Assembly: GCF_965137005.1 (NCBI RefSeq)
Contig: NZ_CBCRXM010000009.1
Location: 50,699-114,698 of the forward strand
Reading direction: 5' to 3'
DNA: 64,000 nt
DNA from: Sphingomonas_O antarctica
Lineage (GTDB): Bacteria > Pseudomonadota > Alphaproteobacteria > Sphingomonadales > Sphingomonadaceae
Made by a program: the position numbers and the translations under genes. The notes beneath the pieces are model-generated. The model ran no database searches, was not told the DNA's origin, and saw only the letters and a program-made list of their open reading frames with translations. Shown here piece by piece: positions 42,394 to 51,198 of the stretch (the stretch's first letter is position 1; each line of letters starts with the position of its first letter).

Positions 42394-43334
42394 AGGAGGC
42401 CGATCTCGCGCAACCGCTGCTGCAAATAATCGTCGGCGGTAATCGCCTCGGGATATTTGTCGGGATTCTCACCGCTGACGCATCCGGGCAGCGTGGCGAT
42501 AGGGAATTCGCCTGCCAGATGCAGGAAGAACGGCATCGAATAGCGCGAATGCTCGCGCCGTTCGGGCGCCGGATTGACCACGCGATGCGTCGTCGATGGC
42601 AGAACATGGTTGGTCAGCCGTTGGAGCATGTCGCCGACGTTGACGACCAGCGCGCCTTGGGGCGGATCGACCTCGAGCCACTTGCCCTCGCGCGTCAGCA
42701 ATTGCAGCCCGGCCTCTTCGGCGCCCAGCAGCAAAGTGATCAGATTGATGTCCTCATGCGCGCCCGCTCGTATTCCGGGAGCTTCAGCGCTGACCGGCGG
42801 ATAATGCAGCAGGCGCAGCACCGAATTCCCGTTCTCGACCGGCGTCTCGAACCAGTCGGGTGCCAGCCCGAGCCACGTCGCGATGGCGGACAACAGCTTC
42901 GCGCCGACACGATCGAATTCGGCATAAAGCTGTTTGAAAATCGGGTGGAAGTCCACCGGCACATCGGGCCACACATTGGGTGGCATCGTTGCAGTGTAAT
43001 CCACGCCCTCAGGCAGGTCGCGACCGATGTGCCAGAATTCCTTCAGGTCATTCTCGGTCGCACCTTTGGCGATCTCGATCCCGAAGGGAATGTAACCGCG
43101 TGCCCCGCCCTTTTTAGCGCGGTATTTCAGTTTTTCTTCCAGCGGCAGAGCAAAGAATTCGCGCGTCGCGGCCCAGGCGCTTTCGATCAGCGCGGCGTCG
43201 ATCCCATGATCGACGACGATGCCAAAGCCGAAACGCTGAAAACTGTCGCCGAACGCCTGGGCAAAGCCTGCCGCATCATTGGTTTGCTGGTCGAGCGAAA
43301 GCGCCGGAACGCGCTGGAGCGGGGTATCGAGCAT
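42390..43334 (-). CDS. 2-Oxoglutarate/Fe(II) oxygenase, isopenicillin N synthase family
   Basis: 314 residues from the ATG at 43334. Iron ligands follow the HxD...H pattern: AGAHEDINLITLLLG and PSTTHRVVNP; the 2-oxoglutarate/substrate arginine is in RYSMPFFLHL. The N-terminal DIOX_N-type region is present (GFGIVDHGIDAALIESAW, here with VVDHGI). The substrate is unknown. It is first in an apparent operon with hom, but a direct link to homoserine metabolism is not established. Confidence 0.9.
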   Translation of the reverse strand: MLDTPLQRVPALSLDQQTNDAAGFAQAFGDSFQRFGFGIVVDHGIDAALIESAWAATREFFALPLEEKLKYRAKKGGARGYIPFGIEIAKGATENDLKEFWHIGRDLPEGVDYTATMPPNVWPDVPVDFHPIFKQLYAEFDRVGAKLLSAIATWLGLAPDWFETPVENGNSVLRLLHYPPVSAEAPGIRAGAHEDINLITLLLGAEEAGLQLLTREGKWLEVDPPQGALVVNVGDMLQRLTNHVLPSTTHRVVNPAPERREHSRYSMPFFLHLAGEFPIATLPGCVSGENPDKYPEAITADDYLQQRLREIGLL

Positions 43335-43423
43335 GCCGCGGACCCTACCCCCCGCGGGTGTACCGGACAAGGGAACCGCCGCGCCCTTCCGCTGGTTCAC
43401 CTTGCAAACCAGGAGCGAGAACG

Positions 43424-43690
43424 ATGAACCGCGACGTCAGCGAGCCCTATATCGAAACAAACCCCCAGCAGGAGGGTTCGACTGCCGGCGGACGTCGCCC
43501 GGAGGATTCGTCGAACAAGGATGATTATGACGAGGCGCAGCGCGCCGAAATCGCCGAAGTCGAAGGCGGCGGACGCAGCGACGGCACGATCCTGACCGAC
43601 ATGGACGCCGATATGGGCGAGGACATCGATTCGGGCGATATCGAGGATGACGGCGACAATCTGACGACGATCATCGATACAAACATTTAA
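43424..43690 (+). CDS. Small acidic disordered protein
   Basis: 88 residues, very rich in Asp, Glu, Gly and Ser, with stretches such as DMDADMGEDIDSGDIEDDG and no hydrophobic core, so probably intrinsically disordered. A clear ribosome site (aggagcgag) lies ahead of the ATG. No similarity recognised. It is divergent from the oxygenase gene and ends before a bidirectional hairpin. Confidence 0.65.
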   Translation: MNRDVSEPYIETNPQQEGSTAGGRRPEDSSNKDDYDEAQRAEIAEVEGGGRSDGTILTDMDADMGEDIDSGDIEDDGDNLTTIIDTNI

Positions 43691-43696
43691 CGACGA

Positions 43697-43725
43697 AGGG
43701 GGCCGGGATGAATACCTAGCCCCCT
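43697..43725. terminator. Bidirectional terminator hairpin
   Basis: agggggc (43697-43703) pairs with gccccct (43719-43725) between two convergent small genes, suited to ending both transcripts. Confidence 0.55.
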
Positions 43726-43732
43726 AAGCGGT

Positions 43733-44095
43733 TTAGCCGCCGCGCTTGCTCAAACTGTCCATCACCGCCTTGTGCAGCCAGATGTTCATCTCTGCACTGC
43801 CATCCAAGGCGCCGGTGTAACCCAGCTCGCTCGCCAGCGTCTTGCGGTTATCGAGGCTCGAATCGAGATCGAGCAGCTTCATCAGGTCCACGATCGAGCT
43901 GTCGTAATTCGACGCCGCGCCCTTCTTGGCGGCAATAGCGCGCAGCCGCGCCTCGACATCCTGTGCGCTTGCCGGAACCGGCGCCGCGGGGGCGGGAGTC
44001 GCGGCAGCCGCCGTCGGCGCGGCTTGCGTGGCCGGAGCCGCTTCGGCCTCGCTTCCAAAAATCGCGTCTTTGATCTGTCCGAAAATCGTCGCCAT
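43733..44095 (-). CDS. DUF3597 domain protein
   Basis: 120 residues opening MATIFGQIKDAIFG, an Ala/Pro-rich linker, then a compact C-terminal domain with VEARLRAIAAKKGAASNYDS, SIVDLMKLLDLDSSLDNRK and LAKELGYTGALDGSAEMN-like blocks (here LASELGYTG), which match the DUF3597 family of unknown function. ATG at 44095 is used since residues before it are unlike the family. Confidence 0.85.
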   Translation of the reverse strand: MATIFGQIKDAIFGSEAEAAPATQAAPTAAAATPAPAAPVPASAQDVEARLRAIAAKKGAASNYDSSIVDLMKLLDLDSSLDNRKTLASELGYTGALDGSAEMNIWLHKAVMDSLSKRGG

Positions 44096-44151
44096 GCAGG
44101 CCTCCTCTGTGGTGTGCGCACTCAACGCGGCGGGCCGTGGCGTCGTTCCGT

Positions 44152-45096
44152 TCAGCGCATCGCCGCGATCCAGTTCGCGATCAGCGCGACGCCTTCGGTA
44201 TGGACGGTCGCGCGACCCAATTCAGGCATCGCCACGCCGGGTTCGGTCGACGCCATGCGGTAGGTCATGATCGACGCTTCGGGATGACCGGGATCGATCG
44301 CGACCATCCGCCCGCCGCTGCCGCGCCCAGCCGCCACCGGCGACTTGCCGATGCCCAGAGACGGACCGACCGGTTTGTCCCAACCGAGATACAGCCCCGA
44401 ATTGCTCGCCGAGCCTTCGGGCTTGTGACAATGCGCGCAATTCACCTCCAGATATGCACGCGCCCGAAGTGCAATCGGTTGCGTCGGGTCATCCCAACGC
44501 GGCAGTTTGGCGACGGCCGGGGCCGCATTCACCAGACCCGCCTTTTGCCAGGCAACGAGCTGCCCATCGTCGATGTTGCGCGCTTTGGGCCCGATTGGGG
44601 TCAGCAGCGCACCGGTCTGGTGGCATTCCTTGCACTGGTTCACGTTGGGCACCGCGTAACTGATCGCTTGCCCCTTGACCGTCGCCGCCAGTCGCGTGCC
44701 GCCACGTTTGAGCACCGCATCCGCGCCGTCCCACACATAAGGCAGCGCTTGCCACCCCGCGCCACGGTGCAGCAGCACGCGCGTCTCGAGCTTGCGGTCG
44801 CCGTAACGGAACGTCTTGATAATCGCGGCGCCCTGCGGGAATTGCACCGTCCCCGCTGCGTCGAAACTCACGCGCGTGTTTGGCGGCAAATAGAACCAGC
44901 GGTCTTTGTCGGTATAATCCGAAAACAGCGTGGTGTTGAGGTGATAAGCCGTCACCCGCGCATTGGGTGCCCCGCCGTTGAAGAAGCGATAGTCGGACAG
45001 TTTCGGCGGCAACGTATCGCCCGTGATCAGCGCGTCATCGACCTGTGGCAGCGGCGCCGTGCCGAGGAGCAGTAACGCCGCGAGTGCGCGCTTCAC
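44152..45096 (-). CDS. Diheme c-type cytochrome, SO_2930 family
   Basis: 314 residues with a signal peptide (ALAALLLLGTAPLPQ) and two CxxCH sites: NQCKECHQTG and NCAHCHKPEG. This matches the family known to occur next to a parallel beta-helix protein, as seen here (overlapping gene just upstream). The pair is exported and its function unknown. Heme attachment would use the Ccm system at the left end of the window. Confidence 0.88.
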   Translation of the reverse strand: MKRALAALLLLGTAPLPQVDDALITGDTLPPKLSDYRFFNGGAPNARVTAYHLNTTLFSDYTDKDRWFYLPPNTRVSFDAAGTVQFPQGAAIIKTFRYGDRKLETRVLLHRGAGWQALPYVWDGADAVLKRGGTRLAATVKGQAISYAVPNVNQCKECHQTGALLTPIGPKARNIDDGQLVAWQKAGLVNAAPAVAKLPRWDDPTQPIALRARAYLEVNCAHCHKPEGSASNSGLYLGWDKPVGPSLGIGKSPVAAGRGSGGRMVAIDPGHPEASIMTYRMASTEPGVAMPELGRATVHTEGVALIANWIAAMR

Positions 45097-46301
45097 TTTG
45101 TCCCCTTCTCCGCGACCGCCGCTTCCATCGACGCGGGCAAGACCACTGCGGCGGGCTCAGGGACCGGACGCCCGACCGTCAGATCGACCGGGCCGGGCCG
45201 GGCCTGCTCCACCGGCGTCAGCGCTTCGGGCAGATTGAGGCTGACCACCGGCGCGGTATCGTTGACGATGATGTTGGTGCGCTCGCGCCCGCCCGCGCCG
45301 TCCCAGAATATCGGTGCGAGGCTGCCGCCCATTGCCGCCGCCAATTCCTTGCCGCCGACGAAACCGGGCGCCCAGCCCGCGCGACCGTGCTTGTTGTCGC
45401 GCACCACGACGTCGCGCGGCAACGGGTTATAGGTCGCATCGGTGAACGGCCGCTTGTACGCGACGACCATCACGTTGACCGTGGCGTTCTCGCTCAGCGC
45501 GTTGCGAAACACATGCACGTCGCGATTGGCCATGACCATCACCCCCGTGCCGTTGGGCACGCTGGCGACGATATTGCCCTTGGGGGCGAAATTGGCGGTA
45601 TCGTTTTCCGACACCACATTCTCGAACACGCGGATCGAATGTCCGCCCATTTGCGGCAGATTGGGTAGGTCGAATACCAGGATCCCGCCGGTATTGTGGC
45701 TAGCGATGTTGTGGAACACGTCGGCGCGATAACTATTCTCGATCTCGATCCCGGCGACATTGCCCGACGCGATATTGTTGCGCACGACGATGTCCTGCGA
45801 CTGGCCGACATAAATGCCCGCGTCCGACGCGCCCTTGACGATGCACCCGTCGATCAACACCCATTTGCTCGCCACCGGATACAGGCCGTACGCGCCGTTG
45901 GTCGGCTTCGGCCCGCCGGTCCATTCGACGCGGAGGTTTTTATAGACTGTCCGCTCGACGCCCTTGGACTTGATCGCATCGCCCTTGGCATCCTCGACTG
46001 CGAAGTCGCGCAACACCACGTCGGACGACGTGACCAGCAAGCCCTCGCCCGCTCCCTGTTGGCCCTTGAAATCGAGCACGGTCTTGTCCGCCCCGGCCCC
46101 GCGCACCGTCACCCGCGCGACATCGAGCGACAATCCGTCGGTCAGCACGAAACGCCCGGCGGCGAGTTGCACGACATCGCCCGGCTGCGCGTCGATGAGC
46201 GCCGTTTGCAGCCGTTCCTGCACGTCCGGCCCGGGGGCGACGTTGATCGTCTTGGCGGCGATCGGCGCCGCAATGAGGATGAGAGGGAGGAACAGCTTCA
46301 T
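45093..46301 (-). CDS. Exported parallel beta-helix repeat protein
   Basis: 402 residues from the ATG at 46301 with signal peptide MKLFLPLILIAAPIAA. The body is a right-handed beta-helix: successive turns such as VVLRDFAVEDAKGDAIKSKG, DIVVRNNIASGNVAGIEIEN and VFHNIASHNTGGILVFD. It belongs to the family that pairs with SO_2930-type diheme cytochromes; its stop overlaps the cytochrome start. Beta-helix proteins often bind or cut polysaccharide, but no catalytic residues can be assigned here. Overlaps the permease stop by 4 bp. Confidence 0.85.
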   Translation of the reverse strand: MKLFLPLILIAAPIAAKTINVAPGPDVQERLQTALIDAQPGDVVQLAAGRFVLTDGLSLDVARVTVRGAGADKTVLDFKGQQGAGEGLLVTSSDVVLRDFAVEDAKGDAIKSKGVERTVYKNLRVEWTGGPKPTNGAYGLYPVASKWVLIDGCIVKGASDAGIYVGQSQDIVVRNNIASGNVAGIEIENSYRADVFHNIASHNTGGILVFDLPNLPQMGGHSIRVFENVVSENDTANFAPKGNIVASVPNGTGVMVMANRDVHVFRNALSENATVNVMVVAYKRPFTDATYNPLPRDVVVRDNKHGRAGWAPGFVGGKELAAAMGGSLAPIFWDGAGGRERTNIIVNDTAPVVSLNLPEALTPVEQARPGPVDLTVGRPVPEPAAVVLPASMEAAVAEKGTK

Positions 46302-47713
46302 GCCAACACCGCCTTTCGCCGTGCGTAGAGGAAATAGATCAGCAGCCCGATACCGTTCCACACGAAGAAACTGATCTGCGTGATCGGCTGGAGGCTGGTG
46401 AACAGATAAAGGCACCCGAGGATCGCCGCCGGGCACACGAACCAGGCGAGCGGCGTGCGGAAACTCCGCTCCATGTCGGGCGCACGGCGACGCATGACGA
46501 GGACGCAGGCCGCGACCGCGATGAACGCGCAGAGCGTCCCGGCATTGGCCAGGCTGGCGATCAGATCGAGCGGCGACAACCCGGCAATCACTGCAACGAA
46601 TATCGCGGTCAGCCAAGTGATCTTGGCCGGTGTGCCGCGCTTCGACACTTCGGCCAATTTCATCGGCAGGAACCCGTCGCGCGCCATGACCAGGAAGATG
46701 CGGCTTTGCCCGTACAGGAACGCGAGCAGCACGGTCGGCAACGCGATCGCCGCCGCCGCCGCGACGACCGTCGCCACATTATCCTGTCCGATCGACCGCA
46801 GGATCACTGCCAGCGGCTCGGGGCTTTTGGCGAACCCCGAGAACGTCATCGCTCCGACCGCCACGAACGCGACACCCATATAGATGATCGTGCAGGCGAT
46901 CATCGATCCGACGATGCCGATGGCCAGGTCGCGCTTGGGATTCTTGGCTTCCTCGGCCGCGGTCGAGATCGCGTCGAAGCCGTAAAAGGCGAAAAAAATG
47001 ATCGCCGACGCGGCCATCACGCCGTGCTTCACGCCGGTGCCATCGTTCGCCGCGCCATAACCGAACGGCGCGAACGGATGCATGTTGGCGGTGTCGACGT
47101 GTGGCAAGGCGACGGCGACGAACAACGCCAGCGTGACGAGCTTCAGCACCACCAAAGCAGTGTTGATCGTCGCGCTCTCCTTCGTCCCCGCGCTGAGCAG
47201 CCCGGCAACGACGAAGATAATGAACACCGCCGGCACGTTCAGCCCCCATGCGGTCACCGCACCGTCGACCACGGTTGGGCCGTGCCGCAACATTTCGGGC
47301 AGATGCACGCCCACGCCGTCGAGGAATCCGCTGGCATAGCCCGACCAGCCGACTGCGACCGTCGCCACGACCAACGAATATTCGAGGATCAGCGACCAAC
47401 CGACGACCCAGGCGATCACCTCGCCCAGCACAGTGTAGCTATAGGTGTAGGCGCTACCCGACGCGGGGATCATCGTTGCCATTTCGGCATAGGCCAGCGC
47501 GGCGCAGGCGCAGATCGCCCCCGCCACTGCGAAACTGACCAGCACTGCCGGTCCAGCGCGGCCTGCGCCGACGCCGATCAAGGTAAAGATGCCGGTGCCG
47601 ACAATCGCGCCGATGCCCAGCGCCAGCAAATGCGGCCAGCCGAGCGTTCGCGCCAATTGCTGATGGACGGGGAGTTCGGTCGAAAAAGCCTTGCGGCGGA
47701 AAAGCGCGCTCAT
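46298..47713 (-). CDS. APC family amino acid permease
   Basis: 471 residues with about 12 membrane segments. N-terminal GIGAIVGTGIFTLIGVGAGRAGPA is the substrate-binding unwound helix of cationic-type amino acid transporters, followed by FYGFDAISTAAEEAKNPKRDL, a highly typical block. It is first in the operon with the beta-helix and diheme cytochrome genes. Substrate probably an amino acid or polyamine; not determinable. Confidence 0.9.
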   Translation of the reverse strand: MSALFRRKAFSTELPVHQQLARTLGWPHLLALGIGAIVGTGIFTLIGVGAGRAGPAVLVSFAVAGAICACAALAYAEMATMIPASGSAYTYSYTVLGEVIAWVVGWSLILEYSLVVATVAVGWSGYASGFLDGVGVHLPEMLRHGPTVVDGAVTAWGLNVPAVFIIFVVAGLLSAGTKESATINTALVVLKLVTLALFVAVALPHVDTANMHPFAPFGYGAANDGTGVKHGVMAASAIIFFAFYGFDAISTAAEEAKNPKRDLAIGIVGSMIACTIIYMGVAFVAVGAMTFSGFAKSPEPLAVILRSIGQDNVATVVAAAAAIALPTVLLAFLYGQSRIFLVMARDGFLPMKLAEVSKRGTPAKITWLTAIFVAVIAGLSPLDLIASLANAGTLCAFIAVAACVLVMRRRAPDMERSFRTPLAWFVCPAAILGCLYLFTSLQPITQISFFVWNGIGLLIYFLYARRKAVLA

Positions 47714-47753
47714 CGCACGGACGCTAGTGGGTGCCATGCGAGTTGCAAAGCGA

Positions 47754-48170
47754 TCAATCCGCCGATGAAATCTCGTGCAGCGTATCGATGATCAGCTGAC
47801 GAATTTCCGGCGCGACACTCGGGCCAAAATCATCTTCAAGATTGGTGACCGCAGCCATGTGCGCGCGGTCGATCTTGAGCAGTTTCATATTCCAAGTACC
47901 GAAACTACGCTGCTCGATAACGCGCTCATCACGCACCTGAATAGCGCAATGTCGCGGGTCGCGCCCCAAACGCGCCATCATCGCAGTGACGGCATTATCG
48001 CCTCCCTCAAGCAACTGGAGAAAGACATTGCCGTCGTGGATCAGGACGCCGGTGATACCGTCAATCGCATTGTTTTCGACCGATGTCTTATACAAACGAA
48101 AAATCTGATCATCATCGAGCGGCGCAGTACAGCGGCTCACATAGAGCAATGATTTCAGCGGCCCCTGCAC
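47754..48170 (-). CDS. BLUF-domain blue-light sensor protein
   Basis: 138 residues from a tentative GTG at 48168-48170. The flavin-pocket residues are all present with AppA spacing: Tyr10 (LLYVSR), Asn34 (ENNAIDG), Gln52 (FLQLLEG), Trp93 (GTWNM) and Met95. No fused output domain, so it should signal through protein contacts. The frame stays open far upstream into the crotonase gene, without a methionine until too early, so the start is uncertain; TTG codons nearby are alternatives. Confidence 0.85.
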   Translation of the reverse strand: MQGPLKSLLYVSRCTAPLDDDQIFRLYKTSVENNAIDGITGVLIHDGNVFLQLLEGGDNAVTAMMARLGRDPRHCAIQVRDERVIEQRSFGTWNMKLLKIDRAHMAAVTNLEDDFGPSVAPEIRQLIIDTLHEISSAD

Positions 48171-48216
48171 GTTTCGGCTGTGCAACTGCCTGATAAGCCA
48201 GTCAATTGATCCAGGT

Positions 48217-49119
48217 TTACCAGGCAGGATCGTCAAGCCAAGGCGAGAATTCCGGCAAGTCGTTACTGACCCGGTCCGGATAATTCGCGGCGCGTTTTTC
48301 GAGGAAACTTGCGACGCCTTCCTTCGCATCGCCGCTTGCGCCGCGCGACCAGATCATCCGGCTGTCGAGGCGGTGCGCCTCCATCGGGTGCGCCGCGCCC
48401 ATCATCCGCCACAGCGCCTGCCGCGTGAGGGCGATCGACACCGGCGCACTCTCACTGGTCAGGTCCTTGGCGAACGCGCGGGCAGCGGGGAGCAGGTCTT
48501 CGAGCGCATGAACGCTGCGCACCAGCCCGCCCTTCAACGCTTCATCCGCGCCGAACACACGTCCCGAATAACACCATTCGAGTGCCTGGCTGATCCCGAC
48601 CAGGCGCGGCAGGAACCAGCTCGAGGCGGCTTCTGGCACGATCCCGCGTCGCGCGAATACGAAACCGAAACGCGCGCTGTCGCTGGCCAGACGGAAATCC
48701 ATCGGCAGCGTCATCGTCGCGCCGATCCCCACCGCGGCACCGTTGATCGCGCCGATCACCGGTTTCTTGCAGGCGAAGATGCGCAACGTCACCTTGCCGC
48801 CGCCATCACGTATACCGGGATGATCGAAATCGACCGACCCGTCGTCGCGCATCGGCGAGTCTTCGCCCCATTTGCCGCCGCGCTTGGCGTAATCGAACGT
48901 GTCGCCGCCCAATCCCAGATCGGCTCCGGCGCAGAACGCTCGTCCGTCGCCCGTCACGATTACCGCGCGGACCGCATCATCAGCGTCGGCCAGATCGAAA
49001 GCCGAGATCATCTCCCGCATCATCACCGGGGTGAATGCGTTCATCCGGTCGGGCCGGTAGAGCGTCAGCGTCGCGATACCATCGTCGATGGCATATTTGA
49101 TCGTTTCGAATTCGCTCAT
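48217..49119 (-). CDS. Enoyl-CoA hydratase/isomerase (crotonase) family
   Basis: 300 residues. Oxyanion-hole blocks DGRAFCAGADLGLGG and INGAAVGIGATMTLPMD; the catalytic-glutamate region is RGIVPEAASSWFLPRLVG. This pattern fits a fatty-acid or aromatic-CoA hydratase of the crotonase fold; the exact substrate is not determinable. It lies 4 bp from the SleB-like gene in the same direction. Confidence 0.88.
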   Translation of the reverse strand: MSEFETIKYAIDDGIATLTLYRPDRMNAFTPVMMREMISAFDLADADDAVRAVIVTGDGRAFCAGADLGLGGDTFDYAKRGGKWGEDSPMRDDGSVDFDHPGIRDGGGKVTLRIFACKKPVIGAINGAAVGIGATMTLPMDFRLASDSARFGFVFARRGIVPEAASSWFLPRLVGISQALEWCYSGRVFGADEALKGGLVRSVHALEDLLPAARAFAKDLTSESAPVSIALTRQALWRMMGAAHPMEAHRLDSRMIWSRGASGDAKEGVASFLEKRAANYPDRVSNDLPEFSPWLDDPAW

Positions 49120-49123
49120 CTTC

Positions 49124-50335
49124 TCACTCCGTCATCGCTGTGGTCTGGGCGCCGACCGGACCAGTGCCGGGAATACACTGTGCCGCATCGGGCCGCTTGA
49201 ACACGCGGCAATTCCACAATGCCTGATCGTGCGCCAGACTGCCGCGCCGTCGATACAGGAACGACACCGCCTGCATGTTCGCCGGTCGGATCGGCACGGC
49301 GCGGGGGATTTGCTCGGCCTTGAGCCAGCCCATCACGGTGCATTCGCTCTTGCCCCGGCAAATGCCCAAAGCGGTTGAGGCATAGCTGCCCGGAAACGCA
49401 TCCTTGTCGAGTTGCAGGACATATTGCGCACGGTCCGGGTCGATCAAACGCGGGACGTTTTTGCCGAGTGTCGCCTGCGACACGTTGGGGATGACCACCG
49501 GCGGAGGCCCGACTGTCGCGGCGGCCTCGGCACTCAAGCCTGGCGCGAGATAGGCGATGCGCGGGTCGAGCGGCTCGTTGCCCGCATAACCGCCACGAAA
49601 CGCGGGCTGCGTTCCCCACCAGCCCTTCCAGCGGAAAAACAAATGCGTCTTGACCCGCGCGATCTTGTCGAGCGTCGGACCCCAATAAGGCATGACCCAA
49701 TCGGTATGATAATGCGTCGCGAGGCCGACGCGCTTGTCGACCGTGCCCTGCAGCGCATGTTCCGCCACGGTTCGTGCGCGCGCCCATGCCGCTGCCGCCG
49801 GCTGGCGCGACGCGAGTGAGCCGTCGCACGCAAAGGTGAACTGGCATCCCGTGCTGCGCTCCGCTCCCTGGAAGACCACCGCACAGATTGATTTGGGAAA
49901 GGCCGGATGACGCACGCGGTTGAGCACGACCTGATCGACCGATTTCTGCCGGTCGGCATCGTCGCCCGCTTCGTAATAGCCCGCCGCGGCAAGGCAGGTG
50001 ATGGCCTTTTCGCGTTCGTCGCCGACGGCACTCAGATTATACGGGCGCGCCGGCGGATTGGCACCGGCGGCAAACGGCACTGCCTCGTTGAGCTTGCGCG
50101 CGTCGTCGGGCGAAATATCGACGTTGACGACCGGCTCAACTGCGGGTGGTGGCGTGGGCGGCTTGCTGACATCCTCGACCGTTTGAACCCTTATTGGCGC
50201 CGACGATTTGCGTCGTTGCAAAGCGACGATCACTGCGACGACCAACAGCAACACCGCAACGCCGACCCATAGCCACCGGCGATCCATCCGAGGCAACACC
50301 CGACGGACAGGAAACTGATTGTCTGGTGCTGACAC
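49124..50335 (-). CDS. Cell wall hydrolase, SleB-like, membrane-anchored
   Basis: 403 residues: short cytosolic basic N-terminus, membrane segment LWVGVAVLLLVVAVIVAL, Pro-rich linker, then a Hydrolase_2/SleB domain with CLAAAGYYEAGDDADRQKSV (catalytic Glu) and VVLNRVRHPAFPKSIC plus GCQFTFACDGS. It should cleave peptidoglycan on the periplasmic side. A long C-terminal extension (~150 residues) after the domain contains several cysteines and no known domain. Confidence 0.87.
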   Translation of the reverse strand: MSAPDNQFPVRRVLPRMDRRWLWVGVAVLLLVVAVIVALQRRKSSAPIRVQTVEDVSKPPTPPPAVEPVVNVDISPDDARKLNEAVPFAAGANPPARPYNLSAVGDEREKAITCLAAAGYYEAGDDADRQKSVDQVVLNRVRHPAFPKSICAVVFQGAERSTGCQFTFACDGSLASRQPAAAAWARARTVAEHALQGTVDKRVGLATHYHTDWVMPYWGPTLDKIARVKTHLFFRWKGWWGTQPAFRGGYAGNEPLDPRIAYLAPGLSAEAAATVGPPPVVIPNVSQATLGKNVPRLIDPDRAQYVLQLDKDAFPGSYASTALGICRGKSECTVMGWLKAEQIPRAVPIRPANMQAVSFLYRRRGSLAHDQALWNCRVFKRPDAAQCIPGTGPVGAQTTAMTE

Positions 50336-50440
50336 GAACAGGCCCCATTGCGGCGCGGCCCATGATCGGCCAATCGCTCATCGCGCGTTCATGCCGCCTC
50401 GGCACAGGACTGGCAAATCCTCCCGTGAGCAGGACAGTAA

Positions 50441-51178
50441 GTGTCGGCGACCATCGACCCGGGCGATCCGGGTTCTTTCCTGCACCCGAAACGGTCGCGG
50501 CGCGGCGCGTCGTTCGCGCTCGCCTTGGCGATCGAATTCGCGTTGCTGCTGCTGGTCTGGTTCAGCCCGAACTTCCGTGAACTCGTCAAGCATCCCAGCC
50601 GCGTGCTCAAGACGTTCGATTTCAAGATGCCGCGCGCGGGCGGCGCGCCCAAGGCGCCGACCAGCGGCAAGAAGCAGGTGCAGGTGCACTCGGTCGAACC
50701 GCCGCTGCCTCCCCCGGTGCTACCGCCGCCCGTCGCCGTGCCAAAGCCGCCGCCCAATCCCCTGGCGATGAGTTCGTCGGATTACGCCGCGACCGACATT
50801 TCGAAACTCGGCAGCGGCAAGGGCGGATCGAGCAGCGGCAAGGGCACGGCTTATGGCCCGCCCGACGGAATGGGCAGCGAATATGCGCTGGCCGATTGGT
50901 ACCGGCGTCCACCCGACGGGGTATTGAGACCCTATCTGACGAAGGACACGCCGACCGGCTGGGGCCTGATCGTCTGCCAGGTGGTCGAACATTATCACGT
51001 CGACAATTGCCGCGCGCTGACCGAATCCCCCGCCGGATCCGGACTGGCGCGCGCGATGCGGCAGGCGTCGTATCAATTCCTCGTCAAACCGCCGACTGAG
51101 AATGGCCGACCGATGATCGGCGCATGGGTGCGCATTCGGTTTGACCTGTTGCCCGCAGGCTCAGGCGAAGACAATTAG
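50441..51178 (+). CDS. TonB-like membrane-anchored proline-rich protein
   Basis: 245 residues with GTG start preceded by agga. A single N-terminal membrane segment (SFALALAIEFALLLLVWF) is followed by a Pro-rich spacer (PPLPPPVLPPPVAVPKPPP) and a C-terminal domain ending AWVRIRFDLLPAG, with RPYLTKDTPTGWGLIVCQV. The topology is that of TonB/energy-transducing proteins, but no exbB/exbD is adjacent, and the C-terminal domain is only loosely TonB-like. Confidence 0.65.
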   Translation: MSATIDPGDPGSFLHPKRSRRGASFALALAIEFALLLLVWFSPNFRELVKHPSRVLKTFDFKMPRAGGAPKAPTSGKKQVQVHSVEPPLPPPVLPPPVAVPKPPPNPLAMSSSDYAATDISKLGSGKGGSSSGKGTAYGPPDGMGSEYALADWYRRPPDGVLRPYLTKDTPTGWGLIVCQVVEHYHVDNCRALTESPAGSGLARAMRQASYQFLVKPPTENGRPMIGAWVRIRFDLLPAGSGEDN

Positions 51179-51198
51179 ATCCGGGACGGTTAAACGGC

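Noticed and set aside
40150..42429. Long plus-strand reading frame opposite rlmB, tRNA-Tyr and hom
   Set aside because: It runs through a tRNA and two well-supported genes and has shadow composition (Arg, Pro, His rich).
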